This document shows, one piece after another, positions 45,723-58,400 of a stretch of DNA of 64,000 nt (positions are counted from its first letter, which is position 1; each line of letters starts with the position of its first letter). The translations under genes were made by a program, and so were the position numbers. The stretch comes from Doris montereyensis (taxonomy: Eukaryota > Mollusca > Gastropoda > Nudibranchia > Dorididae). A model generated the notes under the pieces. The model ran no database searches and was not told the origin of the DNA. It saw nothing but the letters and a program-made list of their open reading frames with translations. The stretch covers positions 92,501-156,500 of the forward strand of contig JAXRKP010001188.1 in the NCBI GenBank assembly GCA_037039925.1, written 5' to 3'.

Positions 45723-47055
45723 CAACTCTGAGCCAACACTATACACAATTTTTTTATAAGATCAAAAATACTGCAACAGACACTTGTACATCAATTCAAC
45801 TCTTATTTAACAGCAATGAGAACTAAAATATTCTCTCCTTGCAACAAAATCTCAAACAGGAAGGAAGATGGCTTTGTTTGCACACAAAAATAGCTGTACA
45901 CTAAAGAAGAAAGTTTGCCACATAGTTGCATTATGTGGCAGTGAGCAAGAGAGGGAGCTAAAATCAGATTGTGATGGCAAAGTGAAACCATCATCCCTCC
46001 GTCCAGATTTGACACTAACATTGTTACAATACAACAAGCTCCACTTACAACCACAAAGTCAAATACATAGCATTACCATAGATCTTTGAAAAAACTCTAC
46101 CATTTTAGCAAGCAAAGATGTATATCACAATTCATTCAATTCACGGTTTTCACTCTTTACCTCTCTCTCCAACACACACATGTACACTCTCTGTTTTTAC
46201 AAAGCAACTAAAGAGACAATGCCCTCAGTGTAACTGAAGTGATCAATGCCATGTAAAATAATTTTATCATTTTCTTACCTTGCCACACATTTTATGCATT
46301 AATTTATTGCCATTTACTCATCCACCATAAGTGGTGATCTCGTGGTGAAATCAGACTAATCAGAGGAAACAGCACAGCAAAATGGAGAAAAAAGTGAAAG
46401 GAAGTAAATAAGCCCTAGCCTGCACCCACCGACTGCCCCAACCAAAGTCGTATAACAGCAAGGATTGGAATCCTCTCCTCCAATGGCTCACATCACCCGC
46501 AACGGATGGAACGCTATGGCTTCAAACCTAACATTACAGCGCACTCCTGTAGTTGGTACAGACACGGTCTGTGCTCTGGACCCGTTTCTCTTTATATTTA
46601 TCTATAGTCAAGTGACTGTATCGCTCAAAAAGAGTAATGATAATGACAAACATGGGATGGGGACTAGAACTTTGTGATAACAACGTTTTAATTGTATCTT
46701 TAGCAAGGCTAAAAACAACCGTTTATGACTAACTTTGAATTCAATGCTGAACAGAAATTTAGAGACTAGGTAAAGATTTGTGACAAAAACACCCCCTTAA
46801 AAACAAAAAATTGTTTGGAATCGTGAAACTTGACCAAAAAAGAAGTCTGATCTCACAGTAGACTAGGCAACTGGTTTCAATTGATTAGATCTGTACTGCT
46901 ACTGCTACAGCTGGGCTCTGTGTTAACATAAGACACAGCACTTCTTAGCACACTTTGTACTACTGTACTGCTATTGCTACAGTGGCATGCCTTGAAGAGA
47001 ACACTTTGTTCCACAATTTGCTAGGATGCCAAAACGCCACAAGAAAAACATAACC
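45723..47055. other. Intergenic stretch including family 3 copy 2
   Basis: A copy of dispersed repeat family 3 lies at about 46310-46470 ('ccaccataagtggtgatctc', 'aaaagtgaaaggaagtaa'). Short open frames (45803-46089, 46465-46677) have no recognisable similarity. Confidence 0.4.
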
Positions 47056-47059
47056 CAAC

Positions 47060-47345
47060 AACCACATCTCAAAGCTTGTCATGCTAGTTTAGTGATAGAG
47101 GCCTATATGGTATGGTGGTACCACATCTCAAAGCTTGTCATGCTATATAGAGGCCTATATGGTGGTACCACATCTCAAAGCTTGTCATGCTAGTTTAGTG
47201 ATAGAGGCCTATGGTATGGTGGTACCACATCTCAAAGCTTGTCATGCTAGTTTAGTGATAGAGGCCTATATGGTATGGTGGTACCATCTCAAAGCTTGTC
47301 ATGCTAGTTTAGTGATAGAGGCCTATAGATATGGTCATGCTAGTT
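47060..47345. repeat. ~60-bp minisatellite, about 4.7 copies
   Basis: The unit contains CATCTCAAAGCTTGTCATGC then TAGTTTAGTGATAGAGGCC then TATATGGTATGGTGGTACCA, with short deletions. Confidence 0.9.
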
Positions 47346-48240
47346 TAGGTCCCACATGTCAAAGTGACACGCCATTACAAAGCAATTTTCACCAACAGCA
47401 GTGTCCCCCAAGCAGTATAGAATTATTAGAATCCTTTACTTAAAGCAGGTCACTGTCACTGTCACTGTCACACTTTCTCTTCATCTTGGACAAAGGTTTT
47501 GACTTGCTCATGTTCAGGTGGCATTGTGTAGACAACCACGGCTATCAGCAAAGCTCACATTTCCCAGTCTTATTAACACAATCACATTTTCACTGATATG
47601 TTTTGCTCACACTAACAATGCTAAAGTGCTGAAAAGGTCGACACTGGAAAAGGTCACAACGTAAGATAAATGTAATGCCAAATAAATCAAACAAATATCG
47701 AAATAAAACCTCTTTGTTTTAAATATGCACTCAATAAAAAATAAATACTATTCAGGCCTACAAAGATGATATGAAAAGGTTGATAAAACGATTCTATTCA
47801 GCTAAAACACATTGATAACGGACAAATTCATCATTGAAATAAATGGTCTGCTCTAATCGTTGGCGACAGCAAAACAAAAATGCTTGATACAAAGTCTATG
47901 TGACTACCAGATCTATTCTGTGTGCAAAAGCACGACTGATTCATTAAACGACAGAATATCTGTCCAGAAAGATGAGTCTTGATCAAACCTTTGCATTCTA
48001 GTTTGCATTTAGAGAAAATTATCCGTAAAAAACCAGCAAGAAAATATGACAGTGACTTATCATGACAATAATTATTTTGATTCAAGACATTTTTGTTCTC
48101 AATGTGTAAACATAATCTTACCGTCTTTTACTGGTCATTTCGACCATTATAACCGTGGATTGACTTTCTCCTTTTCTTTTGTCTGGCTTGTACACTTGTT
48201 TCCAGGCATCACTCGTGGATTGGACCTCAATCTGAGATGA
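47346..48240. other. Stretch downstream of the syntrophin gene
   Basis: No gene seen. It lies beyond the repeat array that probably overlaps the syntrophin 3' UTR. Confidence 0.35.
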
Positions 48241-48243
48241 TCT

Positions 48244-49155
48244 TGCATCCAACTATCATTGATTAAAACATCTTTCTTCATCAATAAGATGTATCTCCCA
48301 GTAACTCCCAATCATTAATTAAAACGTATTTCTTCATCAATAAGACGTATCTACCAGTAACTCCCAATCATTTATTAAAACATCTTTCTTCATCAATAAG
48401 ACGTATCTCCCAGTAACTACCAATCATTGATTAAAACATCTTTCTTCATCAATAAGACGTATCTCCCAGTAACTCCCAATCATTTATTAAAACATCTTTC
48501 GTCATCAATAAGACGTATCTCCCAGTAACTCCCAATCATTTATTAAAACATCTTTCTTCATCAATAAGATGTATCTCCCAGTAACTCCCAATCATTTATT
48601 AAAACATCTTTCTTCATCAATAAGATGTATCTCCCAGTAACTACCAATCATTTATTAAAACATCTTTCTTCATCAATAAGACGTATCTACCAGTAACTCC
48701 CAATCATTTATTAAAACATCTTTCTTCATCAATAAGACGTATCTCCCAGTAACTACCAATCATTGATTAAAACATCTTTCTTCATCAATAAGACGTATCT
48801 ACCAGTAACTACCAATCATTTATTAAAACATCTTTCTTCATCAATAAGACGTATCTCCCAGTAACTACCAATCATTGATTAAAACATCTTTCTTCATCAA
48901 TAAGACGTATCTACCAGTAACTACCAATCATTGATTAAAACATCTTTCTTCATCAATAAGACGATCTCCTAGTGACTCCCAATCATTTATTAAAACATCT
49001 TTTCTTCATCAATAAGACGTATCTCCTAGTGACTCCCAATCATTGATTAAAACGTATTTCTTCATCAATAAGACGTATCTCTAGTGACTCCCAATCATTG
49101 ATTAAAACATCTTTCTTCATCAATAAGACGTATCTCCTAGTGACTCCCAATCTTA
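48244..49155. repeat. 56-bp minisatellite in the syntrophin 3' region, about 16 copies
   Basis: The unit contains TTAAAACATCTTTCTTCATC then AATAAGACGTATCTCCCAGT then AACTCCCAATCATT. Many copies carry ATTTATTAAAA, which on the - strand (the syntrophin sense strand) is AATAAAT, a poly(A) signal. The array starts about 220 bp after the syntrophin stop codon. Confidence 0.95.
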
Positions 49156-49375
49156 CAGAAGAAGCTAAGATAGCACACAAAAGATTGATGGACAAGCAAA
49201 TTGCATGAGCGAAAAAGGATGCTATGTGTATGTGTAAGGCAAAAGGCATGTAGCAATAATCTCCAACGTCTGTCTGCTCTTCCTTTCTTTCTTCCCACAG
49301 TGGCAGGCACAGCAGCTCTCTACACAGGTCTGACAGCAGAGAAGGACAACAACAGCAACGCAGAAACGGCTAGCC

Positions 49376-49468
49376 TCACGCTATAAGTCCCATGCGACTC
49401 ACTTTGGCTGACAGGAAGGTGTGGATGACAAAGACGATGGGCTTCGGACAGGAAGTGAGATCCAGTTC
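49376..49468 (-). CDS. SNTB1: Syntrophin exon 7 (end of SU domain)
   Basis: The acceptor CTCGCTAG lies just above 49468 and the stop TGA is at 49378-49376. It is thirty codons: [20 protein letters not shown] then [10 protein letters not shown]. The frame is clean. [15 protein letters not shown] is the most conserved stretch of the syntrophin C-terminus. Confidence 0.95.
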   Translation of the reverse strand, partial: ELDLTSCPKPIVFVIHTFLSAKVSRMGLIA

Positions 49469-52400
49469 CTAGCGAGTGGTATGAAATAAGATACAAATCA
49501 TATTATATAAAAAAAAAGGTCATTGGAAAAATGTCCCAGTTTTTTTTAATTATAGCAAAATGTACCCCCTGGTCCAGGTGGGTGGATTGACACCTAGTCC
49601 CATCAGAGACGAATGATAAAAGGGATTGCGTGTGTGTGTGTGCAGATGACAGCAGTCTGTGCACGTTAAAGGCCCCTTGGCTGTTTCATACAGGGCGGTG
49701 CAGGCAAAATTTAAAATCCTACCAAGATCCCAAGATCCCGTGGATGTGGGTAAAGCACTTGACTAGCCCTTCTTGATGTTTTGATAACTTGTATTTACTT
49801 ATTTATTGAAGCTTGAATAACGAGATAAATAACATAATACAAAGATGCATGTTGTTTTGTGTGGTTCTATGCCAAGAAAATCCTTTATAGTGGGTGTGAA
49901 TGACTTTTAAGCTAAGTTTGAAAGACACATGACAGAGTGTTAAGAAAAAAACAAGACCTACCAGCAGAATCCGCCCACCAGCCGCACACCGCACAGTGAT
50001 AGCGAAAATGACGACTGGTGATGTCACATGACAACAACACAACAAAATACAAAGCTACCATATGATAGTTTTTTAACAAGTATACAGACTCCAATCCCAG
50101 CGAGACTGCTGTTGCCAGGCAACGTTACCTGCTCTCCTCCCTCAGTGAAGTCCAGCCACAACAGGCGGTGACCATCGTCAGAGGACATGCGTAGGTGTTC
50201 AAACGGATGTGACCAGAGTAGCTCTCCCAGCCCGCCCCCCTTCCAAGGCAAGTTTTCTTCCTTAAACTGAAACCGTCTTCATGGTGGACAGTCAGCTTGG
50301 CTTTCTTGCCCTTCCATACAACGCTAAAAAAACACAAAAGATAAAAACAAAAAGATTTTGCATTTCATTTCTATTTTCTCTTACATAGTTTCAGATATAA
50401 CATTTTCTCAATGAATTCATAAGAAAACGACATTTATCATCTTTAGAAAGCCAGCAGGCCTGCAACTCATCCGTGTATTGAGGAAGGAGGAGGTGTTGTA
50501 TTTCCTGCTTGTTTGATGGTGAGTGGGAGGATTTGTGTGTTATTGTTTGTGTATTGGCATGCCTACACACAAACATAATAGATTTGTTTCTACATGTACA
50601 GACACAAAAATATAAGACACAGATTTGGCTTGAGAACAGAAAACTGATACATTTGTTTCACTGAAATTTACCATGACTACTATATACAATGATCTATGGG
50701 TTGATTAGAGTCAAAGAGCAAGATGAAAGATAAGTGAAAGAGTGAAAGGAAAGAAGTAGGAGCTACCAGCAACACTTCTGCCTATCACCCACAAACTAAT
50801 ACAAGATAAAAAGACACAAACTAGAGACGCTTACAACAGGAAACTTGTTTGGTTATAATGGCGACTCCGTGGGATCCCTGCACCAATGTCATGACCAAAA
50901 CGCCAAGTCACGCTGCGTTTCAACTTCCGAACACGTGTAACTCCACACCTGTGCGAGCCAGACCTGGTCCCAAAGGACAGAACTTCGGCTCCAGGCAGTT
51001 GATTGGTGAGTTTATTACAATGAACTAATCTGTTGAAAAGATCAAGCATAATACATTTATGTGTCAACTATGAGAACCATACATTGCTTTAATATCAGAC
51101 CTGAAACTTTAATATCAGACCTGAAACTTTAATATCAGACCTGAAACTTTAATATCAGACCTGAAACTTTAATATCAGGCCTGAAACTTTAATATCAGAC
51201 CTGAAACTTTAATATCAGACCTGAAACTTTAATATCAGACCTGAAACTTTAATATCAGGCCTGAAACTTTAATATCAGACCTGAAACTTTAATATCAGGC
51301 CTGAAACTTTAATATCAGACCTGAAACTTTAATATCAGACCTGAAACTTTAATATCAGGCCTGAAACTTTAATATCAGACCTGAAACTTTAATATCAGGC
51401 CTGAAACTTTAATATCAGGCCTGAAACTTTAATATCAGACCTGAAACTTTAATATCAGACCTGAAACTTTAATATCAGACCTGAAACTTTAATATCAGGC
51501 CTGAAACTTTAATATCAGGCCTGAAACTTTAATATCAGGCCTGAAACTTTAATATCAGACCTGAATCTTTAAAAATAGAGCCAAATCTTTAACTCTTTAA
51601 ACCTGGAATTAAAAAACCTGGTTTCCCTGAGTTTTGAAAGAGGTGTGAAATGTCTAAAACTGACCCTAAAAGATATTACAATAAGCATCATGTCAACATA
51701 CAGTATGGTGTCCAGAAAAAAAACCAGCTTCCATGTTATCTCAATGTATTTTCACACTTCTCAAGCAAATTCAATTACATCTGTGTGATGTGTGCTACAG
51801 CCATGCGGACCATCATGTGTAAATTTCTTTCTAATTCCATCACTGCTTATAAGAAAAGAGTGAAATAAAAAATAGAACCCCAAACTGATTAATGTTCTGA
51901 AAGCGTTCTTCGAGCAAAACTAGGGTTGCCCCTACGGAATGGGAGGGGTTACTCCATTTGCTGGAACCATGCCGTGTGTGAGAGCTGCCGCTGTTGAAAT
52001 CTCCAGAAATATCGGACAATTTGACAATCATACCATTCGGGGCTGTACCAGTTACTGCATCTCCATTTTCATCTTCAAACCAGAAAGGTCCAATCACACA
52101 ATTGTGATAACGCTAATCCAGGTTTGTACACTTAACATCACGAATCGGTTTCTCCATGACATAATCAGGAAGACTCTTCGTCCAAAACACAAATTTTCAA
52201 AAAATTCTTACAGCCAGACAGGGTGATGAGTGATTCATCACTGAACCAAACATGTTCAATCCAATCAGGATCCCTTTCAAATTTGTCTGTAAGTGTACGC
52301 CACTGGCACATTGCGACACGACCTTGTTTATCCCCATCAGTCAGTTGGTGTTTGATGGAAATTCGGTATACATGGGTAAACGTGCAGATCTTGTCATAGG

Positions 52401-55400
52401 ATTGTGTGAATGCTAGAAAATCCAAGGATCCCTCTTACTCTTACCTCTTGCCGTTATGTCTCAGTGACAGTTATGGGGTTGTCTCAACAGACCACCGAGC
52501 GCGTTGGATGTTTTGAGGTCACTTTAGCTCAATCAATCTCAAATCTTTTAGTCTAGATCTAGAAAGATAATCTAAGTCGATGCAGAAGTCAAGTAAGAAG
52601 TTTAAGGCATTAAGAGAGCAGAAGGAAGAACACAGCAAATCTGTTTAGTGACAGTAATGACAGGAAGTTGCAGTGCCTGTTTTCCAGTATTTGAAATTTA
52701 GTTATTTTTTCTAGTGTGCAATCTCTGCGTCTTGCCTTTGTCACTTCTAAAGAAACTTTCAGATCCTTTTTCTGCATGGACATAAAACAGGTCCATATTT
52801 CCACACAGTTAAAATTTAACTCAGAAAATGGATGTAAGAGATATTAAAAAATTCATGACACCTATTTTTTACAGGTATCATATTGAAGTGAAATAAATTT
52901 CCAATCATTCTAAAGAGTGATTATTGGGGTGATTTGCCTGCTTATAGAGACGTATAGGAGGGGTGAGATGCAAAACTTGCTATGCGACACATTTACATTT
53001 TGTAAGTTTTTTCACCATCTCACACTTTGAATGAAGAGTATTTCTGATGATGAATTGTTCAAAACTGACTATATTCTCGGGGCGACCATCTCCTACCAGA
53101 CGCGTCCAGATTGAAGATAGGGGAACAACCTCAGATATAGAGGTCAGCTGTATCACCGATTAAGCAGTCAAGGACAAACTGGCGTTAGCCAGTGGAGGAT
53201 AGAGCGGGGGCTGCAGAGTGGAAACTCAGCCCTTAGGGAAAAGCTCTAGATGTCATGTGAGGTGGCTAACAGGTGAACCGAGGCGCCTTTATAACCTCCC
53301 CCAGTTGGACAGAGCTTGTTAACCAGGAAAGGCAGTTTTGTCTAGAAGGAGGAAAACTTTGATTTTAAACTAGGGGGCAGACAGGGCTCATGAGTTTGGG
53401 GAAAGCTACCTGTCTAGGAGTGAATCTCCAAAAATAAATCCTGGTCCTCCAGGATAGGGTTAGGCATAGGTAAATACAAATGTTACAGAAACCGACAATG
53501 GATCAAAACACAAGGATACAGGTGAAGGAAAGACACACAAGAGTTCTGGATCAACAGCTCAACAAAACAGACCAGACTGGCCATCCAGACTATTGTGCCA
53601 ATGATGGGTGAGGGCCAAAGTGGAAGAAGGCAGCAACCAGACTTTGTCAAGTCTTCAGAATCCAAAACAATCAACTTTGGTGTGCGCATGAAATGACGCA
53701 CACTTTTATCAGACAGGAAAACTTGCACAAACAATAAATGAAATGGACAAATATAAAAAGAGGTCTATATGCGAATCACGATGGACTGACAATGGCAAAA
53801 GAGATCTCGCTACTGGTCATGCGATCCTCTACTCAGGAAGAAAAGACAATAAACATGAATGGAGTTGCCCTGATACTATCAAAACAGCAAAAAGACTTTG
53901 TTTGAATGGGAACCCATGGGTGAAAGATTACTGAAAGCTAGGTATAATTCCAAATACGAAAGATGACCATCATGTGTTATTCTCTATAGAATAAAAGTGT
54001 AGGAAGCATGTCAAGCAACAAAAACTCTTCCATCAGGCATCTAATCCATTTTCTACTGACTGACAACACACTGTGCTGACAAGAATAGAATAGACCGAAG
54101 TAAATATCCTTTGTGTGCACACTAGAGAAGTAAGTTCCTTACCATAGTAACATTTAAGATGCTTATTTTTGGGATCCTTTATGTTTTCCCCTTTAGGGGG
54201 TAATTCGCAGGGACATGGGGTTTAGCTAGACTGAGTACGTCATCTTTTACAAATACAAAATGTATTTCTTTTTGACATTTAACTACCAAACACAATATTC
54301 ACAAAGATTAGAGATCACTGAATATGAGCATATAAAATTTATTACAATAGGAGCTTTAAACAGAGGAGAAAAGATGTATGTTATAATGGACCAATATTAC
54401 GCTCATCTGCTTTCCTGCCGTTTTCTCTACTGATTGAAAGTTACCAGCTGCCCTCAAGCAAAGATATGGCAAAATACAACTTATCTTTGATAGTGGTGGT
54501 TTTATTTATTTTCTGTTTTGTGCTAAAACTATCTTTACATGGTGAGAAGGATGACAATTTTCCACATTTGCTATTACAACAGCAACTTACCTGGTGGCTA
54601 GAGAGGGTGTGACTGAAAAGGTGTGGCCCATTCTTCCTTACTCAGGGCAGTGTCATACAAAAGCATGTCTTGTCAGTCAAGGCAATAAATACAGGTTTTC
54701 ACGGGCCTCTTGTTCACTGGTGAGCTGAAAGCAGAAGTAAACAATACATTCCATATTCCATGAAGGCAAATTCTTTTCCCCATTAAGGCTGAAAGCAGAA
54801 GTAAACAATACATTCCATATTCCATGAAGGCAAATTCTTTTCCCCATTGGTCAGGTGAAAGCAGAAAACACCACTAAACAATACATTCCATTTTCCATGA
54901 AGGCAAATTCTTTTCCCCATTGGTGAGGTGAAAGCTGAAAACACCACTAAACAATACATTCCATATTCCATGAAGGTAAATTCTTTTCTCCATTGGTGAG
55001 TGATAGCAGAAAACACCAGTAAACAATAGATTCCATATTCCATGAAGGCAAATTCTTTTCTCCTACCAATTCTCAAAGGAGAAGCAATGCAACAGTAAAC
55101 AATTATATATCAACAAAGCATCTAAGAGACATGAGCCAAATCCAGCTTTATATTTATGCGACGCAAGACAAAAAGAAGATAAATTGGTCTGAAACAGATT
55201 TTGTATCACTAGGAGTATGAATTTGTCTACAAACATATTTTATCAATAAAAAGATTTTGATTTTCACTCAGAACTTATAAAAATCCTTCCATCTCAATTG
55301 AAACAGTTGTCAAGGAAGCATGTAAACTATGTGTGCTGTTAAAAATAATGTGTAGAAATTGGAGAGATAGTCCACTTGAAGTCTAGCTTTAAAAGAAGAG

Positions 55401-58400
55401 CACTTCATGGTTTAATCATCCCTAATTGCTTCCTTATGATTCCACTCAACTTCTCACTATCCAAACTCCACCTGATGCACATATCCCTAATTGTACATAC
55501 ACTATAGGAAACACCAAAACCAATGTGAATCAATTGCAATGGATACCTTTAGAATAATACACTATCAAGGAAACACCAAAACCAATGTGAATCAATTGCA
55601 ATGGATACCGTTTTAGAATAATACACTATAGGAACACCAAAATCAATGTGAATCAATTGCAATGGATAGCTTAGAATAATACACTATAGGAAACACAAAA
55701 CCAATGTGAATCAGGTACAATGGATACCTTTAGAATCCAATACAATGAATCAATTGCAATGGATATATTTAGAAAATTAAACCAATGTGAATCAATTGCA
55801 ATGGATACCTTTGAATAATACAACTATAGGAAACACAATGGATACCTTTAAAACCAATGTGAATCAATTGAATCAATGGATGGACCCTTTAGAATAATAC
55901 ACAAAACTTCCAAAACAATGTGAATCAATTGCAATGGATACCTTCGAATAATACTGCTATGAAGCTTACCGACAATATAGAATTAATTAATGAATACCTT
56001 TAAGAATGCGAAATAAAATAGATGCTTTCTTCAAAGCTATACATAAATGGCCAATGATTTATTCATTAGATTATTAAACTTAATACAAGAATAACCGATC
56101 GACTGTCTAACATACATGGTTCAATCTTCAAACGATGATTATCACTTGCTCATTTGCCTAATACAGTAAGACTGTGAATGGACTGCAAACAGAACTCAAA
56201 CTCTCATAGCACTGAAGTCTTTAAAAACAAATTCATACATCGTTTTCGTCAAATTTTGGATTAACAGTTTTGAATTAAATTAAAAATATGCATGCTGGCA
56301 GTAATACTCAAGAATTGAGATGGTCAGTTATTAACTCTTTCCATTCGGAATTAAAAACCCGATTTCCCCCAGTTTTTGCCGGAATTTACTTTTTGGGGTG
56401 GTGTGAACTTTCTACCCAAGTATCTAAAACTGACCATAAATGTATCAAAATACGCAACAAGTCAACATATTTGGTATCATATTGAAGGGAAATAAATTTC
56501 CTATCGTTTTAAACAATGATTGGGGTGATTAATATGCTTATAAGGTTGAGGGTAGGAGGAAACGAGGGAGTGAAAAACCAATCGAAACAAAAAATTCCTT
56601 TACCTTCAGCTTTATTCCCATCATGATCAGATATCTTCAAAATGTTGATTGGTGTAATCCAAATGGAGCAAATCCTATTAGCTTTCAATTGATGTATAAC
56701 ATTAGGGTATTTGCTTGCTAAATCTTTTTAATGAATATTTTAAAATTTCAAATCTCAGATAACAATAGAACTTTTTCGGGATTCATGCGGACATCGCAAT
56801 TGAGTTGAAAAGTAAAACGAATGTTTGTCTCACCACGATTTGAAGTGACCCAGGCCTTATCAATTCTGATTCTAAATTTAGATTTATCTGTTCTTGTAGT
56901 ATTAGGATTTAGTCTAAATTATATTATTATAGTCGTATTATAGGTAGAGGGAATGTCTGGATGTATGTCCCCTCCAGATTGGTGGATTCGTTACTGCTTT
57001 TTGACTGATTTAGATTATCATCTCCTGATAGAAGTCACCGATATCCCTATCAACCTCACTGACATCTTTTATTTCATCCATTAAGGAACTAGCCTGTGTT
57101 ACATCTAACAGATGAGGCTGCTTTGGCAATATCTCAACCATTCCGCGTAGTGAATTTTCGTGAAATTCCAATGTTGACAGTGGTAACGCTTTGACACAAT
57201 AAAAACAAACTTAGATTGGAACAGAAGAGTCCAAAAAGAAGCACAAAGCTGTCTCCTAACAGAATAAGGTCTGAGGTATCTATAACCAGCTCTTAAATAC
57301 ACTTGGAGTTGGAGGTAGAAAAAATGAATCCACACTACTGACACATACTTCCCGCAAAACGTGGAAAATCACATCGACAACCAGGGCCAAAAGAGGTAAG
57401 AAGAAGAAGAAGAAGGTCAAGGCTGGTTGAAGAACTAAACAAAGATGAAGCCTGTACCTGTTCTGATAGCCATCCCATGTGTCGTATTTCGTGTTGATTT
57501 GGAGCTGAACTGAGAACCTCATTAGCTTCCTCTATGGCTTGCTTGGAGAGCATCATGACATTCGAATGGATAGCATTGAACCAATCACTGGAAGTAGCCG
57601 GGTCTGGAAATCTCAAGGTACAAACTCCCTTACTGTCAGGAGAGTGCAACTCTAGGGTCCTCTTCTCAGAGTCTATGACGGTGAGGTTTCTACACAGGTA
57701 GCACATTTTCAGCGGAAGAGTCTTCGTTTCTGACCAGTTGGCTTTGGCACTATCTTTTTGGGCTGAATCCTGTGTGCCCCAGCCTAACTCATTCAGGGGT
57801 GAAGATTTGCGAAAGTAAGGCGTCACTTCTCGTAAGTACTTCACTGATGGAGAGAGAAAAACGAGAGATAAATTTGTTTCCAAGACAGGCATAATAACAC
57901 AAACTAAATAACTGATATATAACATAAAAGACGTTTAGTACAAAGCACAGACGGCCATGATCCAGAATTTCCGGCACAATCTCACATATCCTCTCAAGCA
58001 TCATTTAAATACTCTGTTCATGATGAAACCCTTTACATACTATACACTAAAGAATGTTTTATTGCCTGGTTTTTCATTCAAAGTTTTTGTTTTAAATTTC
58101 AGAAATGTAAGTGTCAACATTAGCGATTATATAGTGACATAAAATTTAAAAAAGAGGACAGCAAAAGATGTTTACATCTCTTAGTTGCACACATAATACA
58201 ATATAAATATCAATAGGTCCTACAACGAGATAATAAACAGGGCTTAAAGGCACCTTTTGAAACACTTCTAATGCCCTAAACTATCTCTATCCTGACCATG
58301 AAACTTCTGACCACAGATACAAGTACCTGTATCCTGAATTCACACAAAAAGACCAGAAATAAGCAATGATACGTAATAGTAGAGTAAACAAGAAGATTGG

